Origin: Dechloromonas sp. CZR5
Lineage (GTDB): Bacteria > Pseudomonadota > Gammaproteobacteria > Burkholderiales > Rhodocyclaceae
Assembly (NCBI RefSeq): GCF_008711155.1
Contig: NZ_VUYQ01000003.1
Coordinates: 434,001 to 498,000 of the forward strand
DNA length: 64,000 bases
Reading direction: 5' to 3'
Positions 1 through 7,293 of the stretch are shown one piece after another (within the stretch, counting starts at the first letter, position 1; the number at the start of each line of letters is the position of its first letter). The position numbers and the translations under genes are program-made. The notes under the pieces are model-generated. The model was not told where the DNA came from and did not search any database. It worked only from the letters and a program-made list of their open reading frames with translations.

Positions 1-258
1 AAAACAATCCAATCAGTGCAATTTCACCGGGACAGGATTCGGCAACGGCAGCCAAAAGCGAAAGTTGACGATGCGAACACCGGAGGGCAAACCGGTAGCG
101 GCAACTGCCCTGCACAGCTCAAACACTTGCCGTAGCCACTACCTGACAACACGGATACCTCCAGAGTATGCTTCATCAATCAAGCAGCACCATCGACATT
201 GATTCGCCGTGAATCTGGAAAGGTAGCCAAGGAACTTGCCATCCTTTAGGAGTTATCG

Positions 259-630
259 ATGCCATACGAAATGAAATGGGAAGAGCGCGGAGTTTATTCA
301 AGATTCTTCGGCGTAGTTACCGGCGAAGATGTGCTGGCGCATGCGAAACGCATCGGCAATGATCCGCGGGTTTCGAAACTCAGCTATCAAATCTCTGATT
401 TCACAGCTATCGAAGACCATACCGTAAAACGCTCTGACGTTTTATTTGCTGCCGCAACCGATTCGGTCCTCAAATCGGTTCCTCTAGCCGTCATCTACTC
501 CCAGCAACGCCCCGAAGATCTGGAGTTGATCGAGCTTCATCGCAATTCCTCTCTGATGAAGAGCAGGCCAATGAGATTTTTCACGAGTGAGCAAGAAGCG
601 CGTGCATGGCTCGGAGCAATTGCCTGCTAA
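259..630 (+). CDS. SpoIIAA-like (STAS-like) protein, uncharacterised
   Basis: A 123-residue soluble protein. It starts with the MPYEMKWEERGVYSRFFG segment and has a central segment of the type YQISDFTAIEDHTV, which resembles the SpoIIAA-like/DUF3478 family of STAS-like folds. No signal peptide or membrane segment is seen. The ATG is preceded by a good ribosome binding site (AGGAG, about 7 bases upstream). It lies alone at the left edge, convergent with the DUF4062 gene. STAS-like proteins often act in protein-protein or lipid interactions, but the specific role here is unknown. The family assignment rests on sequence pattern only. Confidence 0.7.
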   Translation: MPYEMKWEERGVYSRFFGVVTGEDVLAHAKRIGNDPRVSKLSYQISDFTAIEDHTVKRSDVLFAAATDSVLKSVPLAVIYSQQRPEDLELIELHRNSSLMKSRPMRFFTSEQEARAWLGAIAC

Positions 631-1003
631 CGACTTTGGAATACCTCATAGCAGGCCGGCATGTCTTGAGCCAACCCGATCCTGATCTCCATCGATTAGC
701 AAGGCAAACGCAGTCGCCTGTTATGGGTCCTGCAATTTCCGCCTAGGGTCAAATACCGTCAAACAGCCATCGCGCATTCGCATGACGAGGGTTGAGCGGA
801 TTCGGGATCTTGCTCTCAGCTTGATGGCTGAAAGATATTTTTATGCGAGCCAAATTCCCACATAGCCAGAAATGATCTAGACCGCCTGGGCGGTCTAGAT
901 CATTGATACTTTGGGTCGCCAACTCATACAGTTTTGTAGGGCGCGCAAGATGAAGAGGCAATGATAAGAATCATCAATAACTCATGTAAGGCAGCAATTT
1001 AAT
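631..1003. other. Intergenic stretch between convergent genes, holding a perfect palindrome
   Basis: No convincing gene is seen in these 373 bases between the convergent SpoIIAA-like and DUF4062 genes. A minus-strand open frame at 749-961 has no family resemblance and runs straight through the palindrome. The only clear structure is the inverted repeat at 871-904. Confidence 0.6.
871..904. repeat. Perfect 34-bp palindrome (16-bp arms, 2-base centre)
   Basis: The left arm AATGATCTAGACCGCC (871-886) and right arm GGCGGTCTAGATCATT (889-904) are exact reverse complements around a TG centre. It lies between two convergent genes, so a bidirectional terminator is possible, but no long T-run follows on either strand. 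The almost absent spacer also fits a dimeric protein-binding site or a cruciform. Confidence 0.85.
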
Positions 1004-2080
1004 TTATGCTTTTGGAGTTATTTTGGCTTTTCTCGCCACCTTTTTCTTGGTTGGCGCATTTACTAGAGGTTCGTTTTCTCCTGAATTCAACGTTTTTTCT
1101 TCCGCTGCTTCGGTCTTTTTTTCTGCAAGAACGATTTTACGTTCCATCTGCGCCAAGAATGCATTTCCCAACGCAGATACACAACTCCGTCGATACCGCA
1201 CGCCAGATACCTTTTCGTTAATGGTGAGACCATGAACCTGCAACTTTGGACAGACGTTGTGATACATGAACGACTCCGCTTCAGATGCTTGGCCTGAGTT
1301 AGTGACACCGTTTACGATCGCCTCTTTGTTTTTAAAGAAAAGAGAAAGCAGATCTACAGTTCTTTCCTCACCGTCTGCTAGGTTTGCGGGAATTTTAATG
1401 TCAATCTTGTTTAGAACTTTCTGCAATTCGGTAAATTTTTCGGATTGGACATCCTGTTTGTTAACCGTAGCAGCACGTCGTTCTAAATTCGCTATAGTCT
1501 CTTTTAAAGCTTTGTTTTCGTCCGATAATTTTTTTATCTCATCAAAGAGTGGCTTTGTATCAATAATCTCATCTGCTGACACCCACCCCTTTAAATCCCG
1601 ATTCGCTGCGAAGTCTGCCAAACTTTCGTGGACGCACAGTTTTATATCCTTGTGATCTTCAAAGAATGACGAGATATTGCTTAGTACTTTTTCGCGGAAA
1701 AGCGATAGCTCCTTTGGATTTTCTTTTTCCCCCCATCTGGTGCCATTGCTACAAATCTTAGCTTCTAAGGCTGATTCGGTAATAACGACAGCGAAAGACG
1801 GCTTTCCTTGTTCCTGTGCATAGTCATATTCGAGTTCGGTGTAGCTAATTCCAGACGTTTTTTCAACTGAACCGTAGCGTCCGCCCAGAATTAGCATGTA
1901 AACATCTGACTCATCAATCCACTCTTTGATGGTGGACATCTGGGAACGATCCCCAGAAGTAAAAAGCTCCATGCCGGCAGGTATGTGGCCTGACTTCAAT
2001 ATCGCACTGACAGCGGCTTGGCGTTCCTCTAGTAAGTCACTGTATGTACTAGAGATAAATACTTGTAGCTTTCTTTTCAA
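1004..2080 (-). CDS. DUF4062 domain protein
   Basis: A 358-residue protein. The N-terminal third carries the DUF4062 signature: the start MKRKLQVFISSTYSDLLEER, then MLILGGRYGSVE and SYTELEYDYA at about residues 61-89. DUF4062 is a nucleotide-binding-like Rossmannoid domain that often sits at the N-terminus of signalling or defence-type proteins; its biochemical activity is not established. A coiled-coil-like segment follows at about 180-215, and the C-terminus is a lysine/arginine-rich tail. The start is TTG, chosen because the family signature begins there; the ribosome binding site is weak. The gene is visibly AT-richer than the housekeeping genes to its right, which suggests horizontal acquisition. 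No effector domain is recognised. Confidence 0.8.
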   Translation of the reverse strand: MKRKLQVFISSTYSDLLEERQAAVSAILKSGHIPAGMELFTSGDRSQMSTIKEWIDESDVYMLILGGRYGSVEKTSGISYTELEYDYAQEQGKPSFAVVITESALEAKICSNGTRWGEKENPKELSLFREKVLSNISSFFEDHKDIKLCVHESLADFAANRDLKGWVSADEIIDTKPLFDEIKKLSDENKALKETIANLERRAATVNKQDVQSEKFTELQKVLNKIDIKIPANLADGEERTVDLLSLFFKNKEAIVNGVTNSGQASEAESFMYHNVCPKLQVHGLTINEKVSGVRYRRSCVSALGNAFLAQMERKIVLAEKKTEAAEEKTLNSGENEPLVNAPTKKKVARKAKITPKA

Positions 2081-2219
2081 CTAGAGCCCCGCTTATTTAA
2101 GAGTAATCAGTCAACCCTCCTTAGCATAGTGTCTGCAGAGAGCTTCGAGCTCCCCATCTAAGTAACACGGGGGGCTATAGGATTAATAATGATCTTTAAT
2201 AAAACCGTACCAGCCCTCC

Positions 2220-2759
2220 TTAAGGCTTTGCTTGATTTTCTACGAGTGATAATTCCACATTGCCACGCATCGCCGATGCAATCGCTCCACACACGTCAAC
2301 GGATGAGTAGGTATGTTGCGCGGGGAAGAACACCAGCGGCAATCCGGCCTTCCTGCAGACATCTTCGAGAAACTGGTCGCGGCCCTTCCGGGCTTCCTGG
2401 GCATGTGACCTGTCATTCAATTCAATGGCACAGACTGGCTTGAGGTCGGTTGGACTGCACAAGACAAAATCGAAGTGCTTGGCATTGATCCGGTTGAACG
2501 CGCGTTGCCAGACGGATTTCGGCTTTCCTTTTTCCACACCGATGACATCGGCCACGCGCACCTTGCCGAACACCCGGAAGTCCGAGCCGACCGATTGATC
2601 GAGAACGCCGAGAAAAGAGCGTTCTGCCGGGGTAAACAATCTATCGCCCAAGACATAGGGCAATTCAACATCCTGCCCAGATGAAGACTGGTTGCGGCGC
2701 TTGAGGGCAAAAAAGCCAATAACAACAATAACAAAGATTAGAAGCAGCAACCAGCGCAT
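2220..2759 (-). CDS. Membrane-anchored DUF2726 protein
   Basis: A 179-residue protein with one N-terminal transmembrane helix (residues 2-20, MRWLLLLIFVIVVIGFFAL) and a cytoplasmic domain. That domain resembles DUF2726, a family with a restriction-endonuclease-like fold: a stretch around FTPAERSFLGVLDQ, then FDFVLCSPTDLKPVCAIELN and a final LPLVFFPA. The D...ELN arrangement recalls the core of PD-(D/E)XK-like domains, but no nuclease activity is shown for this protein. It lies next to the DUF4062 gene on the same strand, in the same accessory stretch. Confidence 0.75.
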   Translation of the reverse strand: MRWLLLLIFVIVVIGFFALKRRNQSSSGQDVELPYVLGDRLFTPAERSFLGVLDQSVGSDFRVFGKVRVADVIGVEKGKPKSVWQRAFNRINAKHFDFVLCSPTDLKPVCAIELNDRSHAQEARKGRDQFLEDVCRKAGLPLVFFPAQHTYSSVDVCGAIASAMRGNVELSLVENQAKP

Positions 2760-3066
2760 GAAACTCTCGATAGTTTTGGAATTAATTTAGGACAAAAGAG
2801 TACCCTGTTTGCATTCCATCCTCAAGGGAAAAGCATCAAAAAGGCTAATGGCAGACTACAAGCGCCGTCAGAAAAATGCCGGCACCGACGATCAAGCCAA
2901 AGCGAATCGACGTGTTCTGCCTGGCCTTGCGCATGAAGCGGAAAGAAGGAATAGCGGGATTTGCCAAACAGTATCTGCGCCACTTCGTGAGCGTGATTGG
3001 CGTGACCGGCAATCAGGTGGCGATGGCTGGCGGTAATGCAGCCTTGGCTGCGGTTATCGCAGAAAC
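2760..3066. other. Intergenic stretch with no convincing gene
   Basis: About 300 bases between the DUF2726 gene and the tRNA-Asn terminator. Short plus-strand frames exist (2809-3036, and 2876 running into the tRNA), but none resembles a known family. No integrase or integrase remnant could be recognised, although an island boundary at the adjacent tRNA 3' end would predict one. Confidence 0.5.
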
Positions 3067-3094
3067 AAAAAAGGGCACTTCTTGCGAAGTGCCC
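3067..3094 (-). terminator. Rho-independent terminator of tRNA-Asn
   Basis: A 9-bp perfect stem (GGGCACTTC / GAAGTGCCC at 3073-3094) with a 4-base loop. On the minus strand it is followed directly by six T residues, and it lies 15 bases past the tRNA CCA end. Confidence 0.9.
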
Positions 3095-3109
3095 AAATCT
3101 GTATTGGGT

Positions 3110-3185
3110 TGGCTCCCCGACCTGGGCTCGAACCAGGGACCTACGGATTAACAGTCCGGCGCTCTACCGACTGAGCTATCGGGGA
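3110..3185 (-). tRNA. tRNA-Asn (GTT)
   Basis: A 76-base cloverleaf on the minus strand. The acceptor arm is TCCCCGA / TCGGGGA with discriminator G and an encoded CCA (3110-3112). The D arm is GCTCAGTCGGTAGAGC, and the anticodon loop CTGTTAA reads GTT. The T arm contains GGTTCGAGCC. On the plus strand it gives the well-known spurious peptide ending DLGSNQGPTD. Confidence 0.97.
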
Positions 3186-3286
3186 ATCGGTACTGTCGGC
3201 AATTGCTGCTGACAGGGCGCGCATTATATACAAAACTTTGGAGATGATGCAACGACAAGCATCTACCCGCACGAAACAATGAAGAC

Positions 3287-4186
3287 TCAGGCCTCGTCTG
3301 GCTCCACGGGGGCTTGCCTGGCGAGTTCCTCTGAACGTCGGGCACGCAGGCTCGGGGTTTCGAGGCTGATCCGCCCCAGGGTACCGCTACGGTAGTCGGT
3401 GAGCAGGATGCCAGAAGCCTTTTCGAGATCGAGTTCGCCGCCCCGCCCCTTGATGATGCAGCCACGCTTCTTCGCTACGCCTTCGAGGACTGCGACGGCA
3501 TCCATGTCGTCGATGGTGAATCCGTAGCGCGCCTTGAGCAGGGCCGGGTATTGCTCGAGCAAGAAACCGGCGAGCCAGGTGGCGACGTCTTCGCCGATGT
3601 AGGCGTTGACGCCGACGGCGTGGCTGGCGGCGAGCATCAGGCCGTCGATGGGGTGATCGATCTTCGGCCACAGCATGCCGGGGGTATCGTAGATCGTCAG
3701 GCGGTTGCTGATGTCGATGCGCTGCTGGCTCTTGGTCACGGCCGGCTGGTCGCCAACGGCGGCGACCTTCTTCTTGACCAGCGCGTTCATCAGCGTCGAT
3801 TTGCCGACGTTGGGTATGCCCATGATCATCAGGCGCAGCGGCTTGACAGCATCGTTGCGGTGCGGCGCCAGTTTCTGGGCGAGCGCCGGAATCCTGGCCA
3901 CATCGCCCGGCTTCTTGCACGAAATGGCGACGGCCTTGACGTTGGGCTGGGCGTCGAAATAGGCCAGCCAGGCCTTGGTCGCCTCGGGGTCGGCCAGATC
4001 GGCCTTGTTGAGCAGCTTCAGGCAGGGGCGCTGACGGAAGCTGCGCAGTTCGTGGATCATCGGGTTGCTGCTTGCCTGCGGCAGGCGGGCGTCAAGCACC
4101 TCGACGACCACGTCGGCCACGGCCAGCGTCTCGGCCGCCTTCTTGCGCGCCGAGGTCATGTGCCCCGGATACCATTGGATGGACAT
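3287..4186 (-). CDS. ylqF: Ribosome biogenesis GTPase YlqF/RbgA
   Basis: A 299-residue circularly permuted GTPase of the YlqF/RbgA family. In Bacillus subtilis this family drives a late step of 50S subunit assembly. The permuted motif order is visible: NKAD (G4, residues 60-63) comes before GIPNVGKS (G1/P-loop, 123-130) and DTPG (G3, 167-170), with the family DAR motif at 32-34. The N-terminus SIQWYPGHM is characteristic. It lies 14 bases downstream of moaD on the same strand and is probably co-transcribed with the molybdenum cofactor genes. The tRNA-Asn follows on the same strand. Confidence 0.95.
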   Translation of the reverse strand: MSIQWYPGHMTSARKKAAETLAVADVVVEVLDARLPQASSNPMIHELRSFRQRPCLKLLNKADLADPEATKAWLAYFDAQPNVKAVAISCKKPGDVARIPALAQKLAPHRNDAVKPLRLMIMGIPNVGKSTLMNALVKKKVAAVGDQPAVTKSQQRIDISNRLTIYDTPGMLWPKIDHPIDGLMLAASHAVGVNAYIGEDVATWLAGFLLEQYPALLKARYGFTIDDMDAVAVLEGVAKKRGCIIKGRGGELDLEKASGILLTDYRSGTLGRISLETPSLRARRSEELARQAPVEPDEA

Positions 4187-4200
4187 TGTTGTTCCTGAAA

Positions 4201-4449
4201 TTAGCCGCCGGTCACCGGCGGGAAGAAGGCGATTTCGTCGCCATCCTTGATGGCTGCATCAAGCTTCGCCATGTCCTGATTGACGGCACAGCGCAGGTTC
4301 TTGGCAGTCCCCAGCGCCGCGCGTCCCTGCCCGACCAGCCAGTCACGCAAGGCGCCAACTGTCGCCACGTCGGCCGGCAAGTCGATGCTTTCGCCGGGCA
4401 TGCCGAGCTTTTCCTTCAGGCCGGCGAAATACAGAATCTTGAGGCTCAT
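4201..4449 (-). CDS. moaD: Molybdopterin synthase small subunit MoaD
   Basis: An 82-residue ubiquitin-like sulfur carrier. It ends in the diagnostic Gly-Gly (PPVTGG), whose C-terminus becomes a thiocarboxylate that donates sulfur to precursor Z in molybdopterin synthesis. Length and beta-grasp pattern ([16 protein letters not shown], then FFPPVTGG) fit MoaD. Its ATG overlaps the moeA stop codon (ATGA), so it is translationally coupled to moeA. The partner MoaE is not in this window. Confidence 0.93.
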   Translation of the reverse strand: MSLKILYFAGLKEKLGMPGESIDLPADVATVGALRDWLVGQGRAALGTAKNLRCAVNQDMAKLDAAIKDGDEIAFFPPVTGG

Positions 4450-5654
4450 GCCAGCAACTCCGCGAAGGAGACGAAACGCACGGTGTCGCCCGCCGCAATG
4501 ACGTTACCCGGCGGATTGAGCACGAGGCCGTCGCTGGTGCACAGCGAGGTGACCACGGCCGACCCCTGGTTGCGATACAGATCGACGGCGCCGGCTTCGT
4601 TGATGCGCGCGCGCAGGAATTCCAGGCGGGCGCCGTCGGCCTTGGTCCACGCCGAAGCGCAGGGCAGGTTCAGCACGCGCGGCGCGACGTGGGCGACGCC
4701 TTGCAGGCGCAGAACGAAGGGCCGCACCATCGTCAGGCAGGTCACAAAGGCTGCCACCGGATTCCCCGGCAGGCCGAGGAACCAGGCATGGCCGCCCTCT
4801 TTCCGAACCTTGCCGAAAGCCAGCGGCTTGCCGGGCTTGATGGCGATCTTCCACATATCGAGCTCGCCTTCGACCTCGACAGCTGGCTTGACATGGTCTT
4901 CCTCGCCGACGGAAACGCCGCCGCTGGTGATGACCAGATCATTCTCGGCTGCGGCCCGGCGCAGGGCATCGCGGGTGGCGTCGAGCGTGTCCTCGACGGC
5001 GCCCAGATCGCGCACTTCGCAGCCCATGCCTTCGAGCAGGGTGCGCAGCGCATAACGGTTGGAGTTATAGATGGCGCCGGGCGGCAGGGGTTCGCCCGGC
5101 TGCACCAGCTCATCGCCGGTAAAGAACATGCCGACGCGCAAGCGGCGATACACCGGCAGCTCCGGCAGCCCCGCCGAGGCGGCCAGGGCGATGTCTTGCG
5201 GACGCAGCTTGAGGCCGGCGGCCAGGATTTCGGCGCCGATGGAGATATCCTCGCCGGCCCGACGAATATTCTCGCCGGAGTGCGGTACCTGATTGACGAC
5301 CACACCGCCCTCGCCCTGCTCGCAGCGCTCCTGCATGACCACGGCGTCGGCCCCGACCGGAATCGGCGCCCCGGTGAAGATGCGGGCGGCCGTTCCCGGC
5401 TGCAGCGCAACGCCGACCGTACCGGCCGGAATACGCTGGCTGACCGGCAGGCAAACGCCGGCGGCCGTCACGTCGGCGGAGCGCAGGGCATAGCCATCCA
5501 TCGCCGAGTTGTCGAGCGGCGGCACGGCAACGGTCGAATGCTGGGCAATGGCGAGCACGCGGCCGCTGGCGGCGAGCAGCGGGACGCGGCGCACCTCCTC
5601 GACGGGCTGGGCGGCGGCCAGAAGTTTTTCCAAGGCTTGTTCGTAGGTCAGCAT
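4446..5654 (-). CDS. moeA: Molybdopterin molybdenumtransferase MoeA
   Basis: A 402-residue protein that inserts molybdate into adenylylated molybdopterin to form molybdenum cofactor. Family motifs: DNSAMDGYA (48-56), [15 protein letters not shown] (95-109), FTGDEL (178-183), [13 protein letters not shown] (243-255) and [11 protein letters not shown] (293-303). A longer in-frame reading exists upstream, but the family N-terminus [12 protein letters not shown] begins at 5654 behind an AGGA ribosome binding site. The start therefore overlaps the end of mobB by 7 bases. It is followed by moaD with an ATGA overlap. Confidence 0.95.
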   Translation of the reverse strand: MLTYEQALEKLLAAAQPVEEVRRVPLLAASGRVLAIAQHSTVAVPPLDNSAMDGYALRSADVTAAGVCLPVSQRIPAGTVGVALQPGTAARIFTGAPIPVGADAVVMQERCEQGEGGVVVNQVPHSGENIRRAGEDISIGAEILAAGLKLRPQDIALAASAGLPELPVYRRLRVGMFFTGDELVQPGEPLPPGAIYNSNRYALRTLLEGMGCEVRDLGAVEDTLDATRDALRRAAAENDLVITSGGVSVGEEDHVKPAVEVEGELDMWKIAIKPGKPLAFGKVRKEGGHAWFLGLPGNPVAAFVTCLTMVRPFVLRLQGVAHVAPRVLNLPCASAWTKADGARLEFLRARINEAGAVDLYRNQGSAVVTSLCTSDGLVLNPPGNVIAAGDTVRFVSFAELLA

Positions 5655-6154
5655 GGGCGTTCCTGCAATTGCATGGTGTTCATGACGAAATCGGCAATCG
5701 CCGCGTAATCGCTCAGCGGCAATTTCGGCAGATCGGTGGCGAGATCGGCGTCGGTCGCGATGGCGACGATATCCGCACGCTCGGGAAAGAGCAGCGGCTT
5801 GCCGTTTTCCGGCCGATAGACCTCCAGCTTGGGCACCGGTTCCTGCTTGAAGCCTTCGATCAGCACTAGATCGCACGGCGACAGGTGGCCGAGCAGTTCG
5901 CCGAGCGTCGGCTCCGGCTCCTCGCGCCGCTCGTGCATCAAGGCCCAGCGGTCGCCGCAGGACAGCAGCACCTCGCTGGCACCGGCCTCGCGGTGGCGAT
6001 AGGAATCCTTGCCCGGTCGGTCGATGTCGAAGCCGTGGTGGGCGTGCTTGATCACCGATACCTTGAGGCCGCGGGCCGTTAGCTGGGGAATGAGTTTTTC
6101 CAGCAAGGTCGTCTTGCCGGAACCGGAATAACCGGCGATGCCAAAAACTTTCAT
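5648..6154 (-). CDS. mobB: Molybdopterin-guanine dinucleotide biosynthesis adapter MobB
   Basis: A 168-residue P-loop protein starting [20 protein letters not shown] (Walker A at 8-16), with the [18 protein letters not shown] segment and VLIEGFKQE typical of MobB. MobB binds GTP and assists MobA in forming the guanine dinucleotide form of the molybdenum cofactor used by the DMSO reductase family. It overlaps moeA and lies 17 bases after the ATP-grasp gene. No mobA is in view. Confidence 0.93.
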   Translation of the reverse strand: MKVFGIAGYSGSGKTTLLEKLIPQLTARGLKVSVIKHAHHGFDIDRPGKDSYRHREAGASEVLLSCGDRWALMHERREEPEPTLGELLGHLSPCDLVLIEGFKQEPVPKLEVYRPENGKPLLFPERADIVAIATDADLATDLPKLPLSDYAAIADFVMNTMQLQERPC

Positions 6155-6171
6155 GGCGCGATTTTACTCGT

Positions 6172-7293
6172 TCAAACGGTAAAGACCGGGGCAAATCCGC
6201 CCCCCGGCGTCCGGAAATTGGTGGTCTGTCCCTGGTAAAGCCGGGCGGCAACCAGCTGGATACGACCGTTGTAGACGTAGCAGCGGATGTCGGCCTTCAT
6301 GATGGTTTCACCCACCGTATGCTCCGAAGGCGGCGCAATTTCCTGCGCGATATAGCCGCCATGCAGGACTTCCTCAAAAACCCGCTTGGTCAGCTTGTCG
6401 CCACGATAGGCGGCGCGGCTGCCGAAACCGGCCGGCGGCTTGAAGAACCAGCGCTTGCGCTCGGCCCAGAAGGCTTCGCCCTGCTCGGGCGTCACCGCCA
6501 CGGTTTGCGGAATGCCGGCGAGCAGGATGTTTCGCGTTGTTTCACCGACGCCCAGCGCCTGCAGCGCCGCATCGTCGGACAGCTGCATCAGATTGCGCTT
6601 GTCGGCATACAGGGCGTGGGCGCGCGGATGCGGCGTCAGCACGACGCCGCCCTGCTCGAACACGGCGCGGATGGTCGCGGTTTCCGTGGCGTCAAGGGCG
6701 AAATCGGTCATCCGGTTGTAGATCAGGTCGACGGGCTGGCCGGCGTGGCTCAGGCCATTGCCGTCACGCACCAGTTCGGCCGGGTCGCACACCACGGCGG
6801 CGATGCCGTGCTGTTCGAACAGTTCCTTGAACAGGATGAATTCCGGTGCCAGGAACTGCTCGGCAGGTTTTTCATCGACGATGGCGATGCGGCGCAACGG
6901 AACATCGCCACGCGCCAAACGCCATTCCTCGCGGAACATGGCGACGAACTCATCGCGGATGCGCGCTCCCTCGGACGCCTTGCCATGGGCCGCCAACAGG
7001 TAGGCGTTGAGCAGGCCGCCGCCGGCATTGGTGTTGATTTCGATGAGCTTGGGGCCGCTGGCGGTCAGATGGAAGTCGTAGCCCATGAAAACGCTGTGCG
7101 GCGCAACCGGCAACCGGGCGATTTCCGGCGACTGGGCCAGCGCATGGGCCTGGAAGGCGGGCAGCGCGATGACCGACTCGATGGCGACGATGAGGTCGGC
7201 CATCGCCTGCATCGCACGGGAGTCGATGGTGATCGCCGACGCCGAGAACAATTGTGGCTGGCGTTCGCGAAGTTGATCGAAAGTGGTTTTCAT
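6172..7293 (-). CDS. Uncharacterised ATP-grasp-like protein
   Basis: A 373-residue soluble protein. The start chosen is the ATG at 7293, which overlaps the helicase stop codon (ATGA); a longer frame upstream lies inside the helicase gene. Segments resembling an ATP-grasp fold: LIEINTNAGGGLLNAY, IYNRMTDFAL, WFFKPPAGFGSRAAYRGDK, GGYIAQEIAPP, and a C-terminal KADIRCYVYNGRIQLVAAR. The late lysine and glutamate clusters fit ATP and metal binding, as in carboxylate-amine ligases, but substrate and pathway are unknown. Coupling to a DNA helicase upstream and mobB downstream gives no clear functional clue. Confidence 0.65.
   Translation of the reverse strand: MKTTFDQLRERQPQLFSASAITIDSRAMQAMADLIVAIESVIALPAFQAHALAQSPEIARLPVAPHSVFMGYDFHLTASGPKLIEINTNAGGGLLNAYLLAAHGKASEGARIRDEFVAMFREEWRLARGDVPLRRIAIVDEKPAEQFLAPEFILFKELFEQHGIAAVVCDPAELVRDGNGLSHAGQPVDLIYNRMTDFALDATETATIRAVFEQGGVVLTPHPRAHALYADKRNLMQLSDDAALQALGVGETTRNILLAGIPQTVAVTPEQGEAFWAERKRWFFKPPAGFGSRAAYRGDKLTKRVFEEVLHGGYIAQEIAPPSEHTVGETIMKADIRCYVYNGRIQLVAARLYQGQTTNFRTPGGGFAPVFTV

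Noticed and set aside
749-961. 70-residue minus-strand open frame
   Set aside because: No family resemblance; it runs across the perfect palindrome and has no good ribosome binding site.
2876-3151. 91-residue plus-strand open frame ending DLGSNQGPTD
   Set aside because: Its C-terminus is the reverse-strand translation of the tRNA-Asn gene, a known annotation artefact, and the rest has no recognisable family.
4446-6251. 601-residue reading of moeA with an N-terminal extension
   Set aside because: The first 199 residues overlap mobB in another frame; MoeA homology begins at residue 200.
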